From an uncultured candidate division Zixibacteria bacterium (GTDB lineage: Bacteria > Zixibacteria > MSB-5A5 > GN15 > FEB-12): a stretch of DNA of 19,076 nucleotides. The position numbers were made by a program, and so were the translations under genes. This document shows positions 6,546 to 14,332 of the stretch, piece by piece. The stretch covers positions 1-19,076 of the forward strand of contig CAJVYT010000034.1 of NCBI GenBank assembly GCA_913009765.1, read 5' to 3'. The notes under the pieces were generated by a model. It was not told the DNA's origin, did no database searches, and saw nothing but the letters and a program-made list of their open reading frames with translations. How positions within the stretch are numbered: position 1 is the stretch's first letter; every line of letters begins with the position of its first letter.

Positions 6546-6602
6546 TAACCTATTGTGTTTCTTATTATTGCATAATAAATAACCTATTTAGACAAGTGTG
6601 TC
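6546..6602. promoter_or_regulatory. Cluster of further repeats in the divergent control region
   Basis: This stretch holds a 9-bp direct repeat TAACCTATT (6546-6554 and 6580-6588), a 7-bp inverted repeat TTATTAT-TGC-ATAATAA (6562-6578), and GACA-N4-TGTC (6591-6602). Together with the site at 6505-6524 they make the 300-bp gap between the lipoprotein and kinase genes unusually rich in potential binding sites. No gene is seen in it. Confidence 0.35.
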
Positions 6603-6634
6603 ATTTTTTCCTTTTTTCTGAATCTAAAAAAAAG

Positions 6635-6642
6635 TATATTTG
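6635..6642 (+). promoter_or_regulatory. Candidate Bacteroidetes-type -7 element for the kinase operon
   Basis: TATATTTG matches the TAnnTTTG -7 element used by the primary sigma factor in Bacteroidetes, 34 bases before the kinase ATG. It overlaps GTATA-N4-TATAC (6634-6647). No convincing -33 TTG is seen at the right distance, so this is weak. Confidence 0.3.
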
Positions 6643-6676
6643 TATACAAAGTAGAAATAATATTGGAAAATTTATT

Positions 6677-8284
6677 ATGAACTACACTTCTAAGTTACGA
6701 TTATTATTTATTATCATTGCTGTACTTCCTCCAATTATAATTCTATCGATTCTCAAATTTTCTACAGAAAGTAAAATTGAATCATATCAGATAAAAAAAG
6801 TTGAGAAATCTTTAAAAAAAGCTGATGCCTTTGTATTATCTGAGCAAGGTCGGATACGTTATAATGTGCAGGAACTTGTCAAAGACAGTTTGTTTTTAAA
6901 ATATTTTTATACTAAAAACAAACAGAAAGAAATCTCAAATGAGTTTTTACAAAAGTACAATCTCTCTTTTCTATATGTAGTCAATAATTCTGGTGATTTG
7001 ATTTGTACAACGGCTAAAAACAAAAATCTAAAAAGTTCTATTTCTGATATTCAAAAACTAAAAAATAAAAATACTCTTACTAAAGAAGTAGATTCTCAAG
7101 GCAATCACGCTGCCTTTACCTATGTTGCTGAAATAGATTCAGCACGTTTTTTGTATGCCGGGAAATATATTGACCAATCGACAACCTATCTTATTGAAAA
7201 CATAAGTGATGCCTCTATTTCAATTAAATTTGCTGTTCAACCAAATTTGAAAGTAACTGATAAACTCCTAAAAAATGAAAACGGCTATCAAGCAGTTCTT
7301 CTATATTCTTCTGCTGAAAAAATACTCATCACACTAAAATTCCCTTTTGATAATAACAGCCTATTCTTTACAGAAACAGTTCAAATCATTTCTTGGACTA
7401 CAATGGTAATGATTTTAATAGCTATCCTGATTGGGTTATATTTTACCGGAAAGACAAAAAAAGAGATAGATAATTTACGATCGGCATTTGCAGAAGTTGC
7501 TAACGGAAATTTTGATACAACTGTTATGGCTTATGAAAAAAGTGAGTTTTCAGAACTTGCCGATTCATTTTCTGAGATGGTGACAAAATTAAAAACAACT
7601 CAATCAAAACTTGCAACTGTTGAAAAGATTGCTGCATGGGAAACAGTCGGCAGAAAATTGGTTCATGAGATAAAAAATCCACTGACACCAATTTCAATTG
7701 CCGCGGATGACTTACGTTCTTCATATTATGAAAAACTTCCTGAATTTGATAAAACTCTTGACGAAACAACATCGACGATAAAAAAAGAAGTCAGACGAAT
7801 GACACTGCTCTTAGATGAGTTTGTCTCATTTGCCCGTATGAAACAATCGGTATTAGAAAGTGTATATTTTTCTGAATTTATTGATTCTATAAAAAAGATC
7901 TATTTAAAAGAGATAGAACATTCAAAGTTGACAATAAACAACGAAACAGGAAATATCACCACCAAACTGGACAGAGACACATTGACACAGCTTTTTATTA
8001 ATCTCATAAAAAACGGATTTGAATCAATTGACAGAGCAACAGTTACTGTAACGATAACTAAAGAAGAGAACAAAATTAAAATAGTTATTTCAGATAACGG
8101 ACCGGGGTTTTCAGAGACAAAACTAGAAAATTCGTTTATGCCTTTTGAAACAACCAAAGAAAACGGTTCGGGATTAGGTTTGGTTATCTGTCATCGGATT
8201 ATTTTAGACCATAACGGTACGATGACATTACAAAACAGAAAAAATGGAGGTGGCGAAGTTGTCATTACTTTGCCAATAACATAA
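6677..8284 (+). CDS. NtrY-like membrane sensor histidine kinase
   Basis: From the ATG at 6677 the kinase is 535 aa. It has TM1 at about 6-27, a periplasmic sensor of about 200 residues with no family I recognise, TM2 at about 236-257, and a HAMP-like linker (about 258-310). The dimerisation domain carries the H-box VHEIKNPLTPI, with phosphorylated His330. The ATPase domain has NLIKNG (442-447), DNGPGF (473-478) and GSGLGL (497-502). The HEIKNPLTPI form of the H-box is typical of NtrY kinases. It should autophosphorylate and pass phosphate to the downstream regulator, whose ATG overlaps its stop by one base (TAATG). The open frame extends upstream to 6596, but that part is not protein-like and precedes a start directly before the TM1 sequence. 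The signal sensed is unknown; nitrogen sensing should not be assumed. Confidence 0.9.
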   Translation: MNYTSKLRLLFIIIAVLPPIIILSILKFSTESKIESYQIKKVEKSLKKADAFVLSEQGRIRYNVQELVKDSLFLKYFYTKNKQKEISNEFLQKYNLSFLYVVNNSGDLICTTAKNKNLKSSISDIQKLKNKNTLTKEVDSQGNHAAFTYVAEIDSARFLYAGKYIDQSTTYLIENISDASISIKFAVQPNLKVTDKLLKNENGYQAVLLYSSAEKILITLKFPFDNNSLFFTETVQIISWTTMVMILIAILIGLYFTGKTKKEIDNLRSAFAEVANGNFDTTVMAYEKSEFSELADSFSEMVTKLKTTQSKLATVEKIAAWETVGRKLVHEIKNPLTPISIAADDLRSSYYEKLPEFDKTLDETTSTIKKEVRRMTLLLDEFVSFARMKQSVLESVYFSEFIDSIKKIYLKEIEHSKLTINNETGNITTKLDRDTLTQLFINLIKNGFESIDRATVTVTITKEENKIKIVISDNGPGFSETKLENSFMPFETTKENGSGLGLVICHRIILDHNGTMTLQNRKNGGGEVVITLPIT

Positions 8285-9603
8285 TGGCACGAGTATTAGT
8301 TATAGATGATGAAGTACAAATCAGGTCATCGTTAAAATCGGCATTAGAACGCCGTTCGCATGAATGTGTCACTGCTGAAAATTTAGAGCAGGGCAGACAG
8401 TTTTATAAAGCAGGGTTTGATATAATATTTTTAGATGTTCTGCTTCCTGACGGAAACGGCGTGCAGCTTCTTACTAAAATTTTGTCAGAGAATCCAAATC
8501 AGCTTATTGTTATGATTTCCGGTCATGCTGATATTACAACGGCTATCAATGCAATTAAAATTGGTGCTTATGATTTTATTGAAAAACCTTTGTCGTTAGA
8601 CAGGGTTCTTATCACTATAGAAAATGCTATGCAAAAAGAGAATCTTGTAACGGAAAACAAACGGCTTACAACGATGGTGTATGGTTCTTTTATTGGAGAG
8701 TCTCCAAATATTCTCAAACTCAAAACCGACATTGCCAAGTCCGCCCCACGCACAACCCGTTTTTTAATCTCCGGCGAAAACGGTACCGGCAAAGAGTTGG
8801 TCGCTCACATGACACATTCTCACAGTCAGTTTTCATCCGGTCCGTTTGTGGCGGTAAATTGTGCGGCACTTCCATCGGAACTGGTTGAGTCGGAACTATT
8901 CGGACATACAGCCGGAGCTTTTACCGGTGCATCAAAAGCCCGTAAAGGTAAATTTTTAGAAGCTGATAAAGGGACAATATTCTTAGATGAAATCAGCGAA
9001 ATGCCTCAAGAAGCACAAGCAAAAATTTTACGGGCAATTGAAACAAAAACTATAATGCCTGTCGGTTCTGATAAAGAGCAGAAAATTGAATGCAATATTA
9101 TCGCTGCCTCAAACAAAGATCTTTTACGGTTGGTCGCCGAGAATAAATTCCGTGAGGATTTACTTTATCGATTAAATGTTGTGAAATTTGAAATACCTCC
9201 GCTTCGAGAACGCAAAGATGATATTATTTTGCTTGCTGAATATTTTTTACAGCATTTTGCCAATGAAACGAAGTCGGCGGTAAAAAGACTAACACCTGAA
9301 GCAAAACTTTATTTGGAAGCATTTGACTACCCCGGTAACATACGGGAGTTAAAAAATCTTATGGAGAGAATAAATATTTATTGTGACAATGAAAATATAA
9401 CAAGAGAAGATATTACAGAAATTCTTCCGTATGTTCCAAAAATTCAGATAACAAATTTAAAAGATGCCGTTTCGGAATTTGAGAAAAAACAAATAGAAGC
9501 ATCGATAAATCGTCACAACGGAAATATTTCAAAAACCGCTAAAGAACTTGGACTGGAACGGTCTCATCTGTATAAAAAGATGAAAAAGTTAGGAATAGAG
9601 TAG
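8284..9603 (+). CDS. Sigma-54-dependent response regulator (NtrC/NtrX family)
   Basis: The 439-residue protein has three domains. The receiver (about 1-120) has acidic Asp8/Asp9, phosphoacceptor Asp51 and Lys101. The AAA+ sigma-54 activation domain (about 135-365) has Walker A GENGTGKE (164-171), the sigma-54 contact loop GAFTGA (211-216) and Walker B GTIFLDEI (230-237). The C-terminal Fis-type helix-turn-helix (about 413-437) reads GNISKTAKELGLERSHLYKKM. All key residues are present, so it should be a functional enhancer-binding activator. It is translationally coupled to the kinase, its likely cognate partner. A sigma-54-like promoter and inverted repeat upstream of the divergent lipoprotein gene are candidate targets. 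No rpoN gene is in the window. Confidence 0.95.
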   Translation: MARVLVIDDEVQIRSSLKSALERRSHECVTAENLEQGRQFYKAGFDIIFLDVLLPDGNGVQLLTKILSENPNQLIVMISGHADITTAINAIKIGAYDFIEKPLSLDRVLITIENAMQKENLVTENKRLTTMVYGSFIGESPNILKLKTDIAKSAPRTTRFLISGENGTGKELVAHMTHSHSQFSSGPFVAVNCAALPSELVESELFGHTAGAFTGASKARKGKFLEADKGTIFLDEISEMPQEAQAKILRAIETKTIMPVGSDKEQKIECNIIAASNKDLLRLVAENKFREDLLYRLNVVKFEIPPLRERKDDIILLAEYFLQHFANETKSAVKRLTPEAKLYLEAFDYPGNIRELKNLMERINIYCDNENITREDITEILPYVPKIQITNLKDAVSEFEKKQIEASINRHNGNISKTAKELGLERSHLYKKMKKLGIE

Positions 9604-9608
9604 TTTAG

Positions 9609-10214
9609 AAATTAATTTTAGATGTTTCACATATTTCGGTGAAAGCATTTAATGATGTAATCGCTCATTCGTCACAGCCGATACTTGCATCGCATTCCAA
9701 CGCTTATGCTTTGTGTAGTCATGACCGCAATTTAAATGACAAACAATTAAAAGCACTGGCTGATAATGACGGAGTTGTCGGGATAAATTTTTGTCCTATG
9801 TTTTTATCAGAAAAACTTAATAATGCTTCTGAAAGATTTTTAAAAGAAAATGCAGAAGAATACAAAAAAGCAATTCTGCCATATTCTTCAGAAACAAATG
9901 AAGAAAAATATCAAAAGACCTTAGAACAATTTAAACCATTTTATGACAGATGGAAAAAAGTAGTAGAACCGTATGCTGTGACTATTGCAACTGTCTGTGA
10001 CCATATCGACTATATTAAAAATCTAATTGGGACTGACTATATCGCCCTTGGGTCTGATTTTGACGGTATTCTATATACCCCGACAGACCTTAGTGATATA
10101 TCGAAAATGCCGTTAGTTACCAAAGAACTATTAAGACGAAATTATACAAAAAAAGATATACAAAAGATTTTAGGTAAGAACTTTTTGCGTCTATTTAAAG
10201 CGATAACCAATTAG
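9609..10214 (+). pseudogene. 5'-truncated M19 (renal-type) dipeptidase remnant
   Basis: Membrane dipeptidase-family enzymes are binuclear zinc hydrolases of about 330-400 residues. Only the C-terminal half is left here. In-frame sequence begins KLILDVSHIS right after the preceding regulator gene, continues SQPILASHSNAYALCSHDRNL, and reaches GSDFDG and a normal family C-terminus. The retained histidines correspond to two zinc ligands of the human enzyme (DLxH and SHSxAY), and the GxDFDG aspartate is present. The N-terminal HxD pair and the bridging glutamate are absent, so it cannot be catalytic. There is a GTG at 9639, but conserved sequence lies upstream of it, and a stop at 9606-9608 closes the frame. 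A deletion joining it to the regulator gene, or separate decay, would explain it. No internal stop is seen, suggesting recent loss. Confidence 0.82.
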
Positions 10215-10381
10215 TTTTTACTTAGGTCAATAAGATAGGCAGGATTAACCTACTTTTTTACAAAAATATCTCTTTGAAATGAACAATTTTTTCGTATACA
10301 TGTTACAAGTTAGTAATAGGAATTTAAGTTTAAATAGATTCCAACAATAAATGATGTTTGTGTAATAAAATATAAGGATAC

Positions 10382-11539
10382 ATGAAGATGACAAATCAGT
10401 CGCCTTTTGATAAACAAAGCAGCCCCGGTCTTTCCGGTGTTAAAAATATTATTGCTGTTGCCTCCGGTAAAGGCGGTGTCGGCAAATCAACTGTTTCAGC
10501 AAACCTCGCTGTAGCTTTAGCACAAGCAGGTCATAAAGTAGGACTTATGGATGCTGATATTTATGGTCCCTCACAGCCGGGAATGTTCGGTTCGGACAAT
10601 GTGCAGCCGGAAGTTATCAATAATTTGTTAAAGCCGAAGAGAAATCATGGGGTCGATTTTATTTCTATGGGTCTTTTAGTTGGTGATGACACCCCTGTTA
10701 TTTGGCGGGCTCCGATGGCGATGAAAATGATTCAGCAGTTTATCAACTCGGTTATGTGGGGTGAGCTGGATTACCTTTTAATTGATTTACCTCCGGGAAC
10801 CGGTGATGTACAATTGACCCTTGCCCAACAGGCATCATTAACCGGTGCAGTTATTGTAACTACTCCTCAACAGGTTGCTTTGGGTATTGCCAAAAAAGGT
10901 CTCAAAATGTTTGAACAAGTGAAAGTTCCTATTGTAGGCATTATTGAAAACATGAGCGGTTTTACCTGCAGTCATTGTGGTGAATTAACCGAAGTATTCA
11001 AAGGCGGCGGCGGAAAAGAAATGTCTGAAAGTATGAATATTCCATATTTAGGTTCTCTTCCTTTAGACCCAGAAATTATGATGGCGGGTGACAACGGGAA
11101 ACCGGTTTTGGTAAACAGTAAAGATACTCCGGCAGCAAAAGCATTACTTGCTCTTACCGAAAGTTTCAAAAAATCGATAGATGATAATTTGGCAAATATT
11201 TTAGCAGTAGAACCTACATCTATAGATACTGACAAAAATGGAAAGCTCGTAATTGTCTGGCCGGATAAACATGAGGCAATTTACTCTCCTTACAACTTGC
11301 GTATCAATTGCCCCTGTGCTTCCTGTGTAGATGAAGATACCGGTAAGAAAATTTTAGATGACAGTTCGGTTCCGCTTGATATTAAAATAAGCTCGGTTAA
11401 TAAAGTCGGACGATATGGGCTGGCAATCGGTTTTTCCGATGGACACAGTACCGGTATTTATATATATGAAAAACTGCGTTCATTATGTGAGTGTTCATCA
11501 TGTGTTGGCGAGAAAAAAGAAGATTCGTTTTCTATTTAG
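10382..11539 (+). CDS. Mrp/ApbC-type iron-sulfur carrier P-loop ATPase with C-terminal DUF971 domain
   Basis: Mrp/NBP35 ATPases carry and transfer iron-sulfur clusters in the cytoplasm. The 385-residue protein opens with the deviant Walker A SGKGGVGKS (28-36), then DADIYGPSQPGMFG (57-70), LIDLPPGTGD (133-142) and the cluster-binding CSHC (196-199) in MSGFTCSHCGE. It lacks the N-terminal FSCA/DUF59 domain of many Mrp proteins. Instead it carries a DUF971-type domain (about 280-375) with NCPCASCVDEDTG and a second CECSSC, giving two CxCxxC clusters. Two starts are possible: ATG 10382 (AAGGA three bases away) and ATG 10388 (nine bases away, closer to the 6-7 seen for neighbours). It is followed after 15 nt by nfu, so the two form a cluster-assembly operon. 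Confidence 0.9.
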   Translation: MKMTNQSPFDKQSSPGLSGVKNIIAVASGKGGVGKSTVSANLAVALAQAGHKVGLMDADIYGPSQPGMFGSDNVQPEVINNLLKPKRNHGVDFISMGLLVGDDTPVIWRAPMAMKMIQQFINSVMWGELDYLLIDLPPGTGDVQLTLAQQASLTGAVIVTTPQQVALGIAKKGLKMFEQVKVPIVGIIENMSGFTCSHCGELTEVFKGGGGKEMSESMNIPYLGSLPLDPEIMMAGDNGKPVLVNSKDTPAAKALLALTESFKKSIDDNLANILAVEPTSIDTDKNGKLVIVWPDKHEAIYSPYNLRINCPCASCVDEDTGKKILDDSSVPLDIKISSVNKVGRYGLAIGFSDGHSTGIYIYEKLRSLCECSSCVGEKKEDSFSI

Positions 11540-11554
11540 ATAAAGGATATAATC

Positions 11555-12148
11555 ATGGGTGAACAAAAAAAAATAAATATTACCGGCGAACCGTCTTTAG
11601 ATCCGCAAGTATGTAAATTTATTGTCGACTATCCCCTGTTTGAAGGTAAGAGCTGTAACTGCCGTACCATAGACATGGCAAAAGGCTCTCCATTATTGGA
11701 AGCTCTTTTTGCTATTGATGGTATCAGCCAAGTCATGGTTTCAGATTCCACTCTAACTATTGCAAAAAGAATCAGCGATCCATGGCCGCTTTTGGGAAAG
11801 CAAATTGGTAAAGCAGTTCGTGATACTATCAATTTAGGTGTTACTCTTATAGCAGACACTGCCGAAACAATGAAACCTTCAGAGCAGGATATCAGAAATA
11901 AAATTGAAGAACTTTTTGAGAAAGAAATAAATCCTCAGATTGCTTCTCACGGCGGATTTGTTGAACTTGCCGATGTTGAAGATACCAAAGTTTATGTTCG
12001 TTTGGGTGGCGGTTGTCAGGGCTGTTCATCGGCAAATGCAACTCTTAAACAAGGTATTGCAAAAGCAATTCATCAGATATTACCGGAAGTTACTGAAGTG
12101 TTGGATGCTACCGATCATGCATCAGGGTTAAATCCATACTATCAATAA
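11555..12148 (+). CDS. nfu: Nfu-type iron-sulfur cluster carrier
   Basis: The 197-residue protein has the two-domain layout of mitochondrial and bacterial Nfu. An Nfu N-terminal domain (about 5-90) contains FIVDYPLFEG, SPLLEALFAIDGISQVMVS and WPLLGKQIG. A NifU-like domain (about 110-185) follows with GGGCQGCSSANATLKQGI, whose CxxC binds a [4Fe-4S] cluster in a dimer. It delivers clusters to apo-enzymes. AAGGA seven bases upstream fixes the start. It is 15 nt behind mrp and ends at a strong terminator, so the pair is cotranscribed. The extra Cys23, Cys38 and Cys40 in the N-terminal domain are unusual but may be incidental. Confidence 0.93.
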   Translation: MGEQKKINITGEPSLDPQVCKFIVDYPLFEGKSCNCRTIDMAKGSPLLEALFAIDGISQVMVSDSTLTIAKRISDPWPLLGKQIGKAVRDTINLGVTLIADTAETMKPSEQDIRNKIEELFEKEINPQIASHGGFVELADVEDTKVYVRLGGGCQGCSSANATLKQGIAKAIHQILPEVTEVLDATDHASGLNPYYQ

Positions 12149-12166
12149 TTAGTTTGAAAATTCATT

Positions 12167-12201
12167 AAAAGCGTATGTTAATAAAAGACATACGCTTTTT
12201 T
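12167..12201 (+). terminator. Rho-independent terminator of the mrp-nfu operon
   Basis: AAAAGCGTATGT (12167-12178) pairs perfectly with ACATACGCTTTT (12188-12199) around a 9-base loop, followed by T residues. It begins 18 bp after the nfu stop codon. Confidence 0.9.
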
Positions 12202-12237
12202 ATATTAATAAAATCTAAATAATCTCGATATTTTAGA

Positions 12238-12269
12238 AGCTGATTTTTTTTATTTCAGCTGTTTTTTTT
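12238..12269 (+). terminator. Weak hairpin plus T run upstream of asnB
   Basis: AGCTGA (12238-12243) and TCAGCT (12255-12260) pair around an AT loop and are followed by G and eight Ts. It could be a backup terminator for mrp-nfu or a leader attenuator for asnB. The 6-bp stem makes it marginal. Confidence 0.35.
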
Positions 12270-12351
12270 GGATATACTTTTTACCTGACAATCCGACAAT
12301 ATTAATGTAACATAAAATAATTAATAATTTGATAAGAGAGCATTCAATTAT

Positions 12352-14331
12352 ATGTGCGGAATAGCAGGTTTTTTTCAATTACAGGGACAGTCAGAACCAA
12401 ATGTTGACTTAATCAGCAAAATGATCAAGATTATTGAACATCGTGGTCCTGATGAATATGGTGTTCTTTTTGATGAAAAAGCTGTTTTGGGACATGCCAG
12501 ATTATCTATTATTGATTTGGCGGGCGGTTCACAACCATTGAGCAACGAAGATAATTCGGTGTGGATTGTGTTTAACGGTGAAATTTATAACTATATAGAA
12601 CTCAGAAACGAACTTGAAAAAGCCGGACACAAATTCCGCACAAATTCTGATACCGAAGTTATTGTACATGCCTACGAAGAATACGGCAGCGATTGTGTAA
12701 AACATTTTAATGGGCAGTTTGCCTTTTGCCTTTATGACAAGAAAAACGGGTCACTCTTTTTAAGCCGTGACCGTTTTGGTATACGCCCTCTGTTTTATAC
12801 TATGCAAAATGGTAAATTATATTTTGGGTCTGAAATAAAATCTATCTTTTGTGACCCATCTGTAAAAAGAGCTATCGATTTAGAAGGACTCGACCAGCTT
12901 TTTACGTGGTGGACAACAGCTCCACCTAAAACTCTGTTTAAAAATATATCAGAGCTTGCGGCAGGACATTCTTTAATTATCCAAGATGGGAAAATTACAG
13001 TAGAAAAATACTGGGAAATTGACTATCCCGAAACATTTGACTATACCCGTTCTGTTGATTCGTGGGCTGAAGAAATGCACGCACTACTTGTTGATTCTGT
13101 CCGTTTAAGACTTCGAGCCGATGTCCCTGTTGGGGCGTACTTGTCAGGCGGGCTTGATTCTGCTGTGACAACTGCTTTGATTAAAAATTTCACTGATACA
13201 AAAGTAGAAACATTTTCTATCGCTTTTGAAGATAAGGCATTTGATGAGTCGGTATACCAAACTCAGATGTCTGATTTTTTAGGTACTAATCATCATGTCA
13301 TAAAATGTAATTATAAAGATATAGCCGAAAATTTTCCGACTGTAATTTATCATACCGAAAAACCGATTGTCCGAACCGCTCCTGCGCCTCTCATGCTGTT
13401 ATCAGGATTAGTAAAGCAAAACAATTTTAAAGTTGTGTTGACCGGTGAGGGTTCTGATGAAATAATAGGCGGCTATGATATTTTCAAAGAAACGCTTATA
13501 AGAAAATTTTGGGCAAAATTTCCAAATTCAAAATTCAGACCGGTAGCTCTTCGCAAATTATACCCAACTCTTCCGGTTTCTCAAGCTGACACCGGTGCAT
13601 ATTTAGGAGAATTTTATAAATCAGGGTTTTCAGAAATTGATAAGTATTATTTTTCTCATATCCCCCGCATGAACACCACTACAAAAGTAAAAATGTTTTT
13701 TACCCAAGATGTCAAAGAAACTTTAAAAAACGCATCTGCCATTGATGCTTTTGGTATTGATTTACCTGATAATTTTGCAAACTGGCATCACCTATCAAAA
13801 GCACAATATGTAGAGGCAAAATCACTTATGGCAGGATATATATTGTCATCACAGGGCGACAGAATGTTGACCGCAAATTCAATTGAAGGACGGTTCCCGT
13901 TTTTAGATCATCGCTTTGCCGAATTTTGTGCAGCTATTCCCCCCGGACATAAGATTTTTGGGTTGAACGAAAAATATATTCTCAAAAAAGCGATGGAAAA
14001 AGAGCTTCCTAAAGAAATCACAGAAAGAGTCAAACAACCATATATGGCACCTGATTCAAATTCGTTTGTCCAACACGACTCTCCATCTTATATACAGGAT
14101 ACTCTTTCTGAAAAATCATTAGACACCGCCGGACTTTTTAATCCAAAAGCAGTCAGTCGTTTGGTTGCTAAATGCACCAAGATGGCAGATAAACATCTTT
14201 CCTTTAAAGATAATATGTCGTTTATCTCTATTCTTTCAACACAACTGCTGCATAACAAGTTTATTGAAAATTTTGAAATTCCAAAATCACTTAAAAAATC
14301 TGAGATACAAACATTCATTGATTTACGATAG
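12352..14331 (+). CDS. asnB: Glutamine-hydrolysing asparagine synthetase
   Basis: The enzyme makes asparagine from aspartate, ATP and glutamine in the cytoplasm. The 659-residue protein begins MCGIAGFF. Cys2 becomes the N-terminal nucleophile of the class II glutaminase domain (about 1-200), supported by HRGPDEYG, HARLSIIDL and VFNGEIYNY. The synthetase domain has the PP-loop SGGLDS at 265-270, LTGEGSDEIIGGY (about 363-375), and EGRFPFLDHRFAEF near residue 512. All key motifs are intact, and the length suits the longer bacterial AsnB group. Some homologues modify cell-wall or polysaccharide substrates, but there are no such genes beside it, so the amino acid biosynthetic role is the default. 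A GAGAG sequence precedes the ATG. It ends one base from the stop codon of the convergent flavin oxidoreductase gene. Confidence 0.94.
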   Translation: MCGIAGFFQLQGQSEPNVDLISKMIKIIEHRGPDEYGVLFDEKAVLGHARLSIIDLAGGSQPLSNEDNSVWIVFNGEIYNYIELRNELEKAGHKFRTNSDTEVIVHAYEEYGSDCVKHFNGQFAFCLYDKKNGSLFLSRDRFGIRPLFYTMQNGKLYFGSEIKSIFCDPSVKRAIDLEGLDQLFTWWTTAPPKTLFKNISELAAGHSLIIQDGKITVEKYWEIDYPETFDYTRSVDSWAEEMHALLVDSVRLRLRADVPVGAYLSGGLDSAVTTALIKNFTDTKVETFSIAFEDKAFDESVYQTQMSDFLGTNHHVIKCNYKDIAENFPTVIYHTEKPIVRTAPAPLMLLSGLVKQNNFKVVLTGEGSDEIIGGYDIFKETLIRKFWAKFPNSKFRPVALRKLYPTLPVSQADTGAYLGEFYKSGFSEIDKYYFSHIPRMNTTTKVKMFFTQDVKETLKNASAIDAFGIDLPDNFANWHHLSKAQYVEAKSLMAGYILSSQGDRMLTANSIEGRFPFLDHRFAEFCAAIPPGHKIFGLNEKYILKKAMEKELPKEITERVKQPYMAPDSNSFVQHDSPSYIQDTLSEKSLDTAGLFNPKAVSRLVAKCTKMADKHLSFKDNMSFISILSTQLLHNKFIENFEIPKSLKKSEIQTFIDLR

Positions 14332-14332
14332 A

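Noticed and set aside
6596..6676. N-terminal extension of the histidine kinase
   Set aside because: The sequence is promoter-like, the extension is lysine/aromatic junk, and the ATG at 6677 directly precedes the first transmembrane helix.
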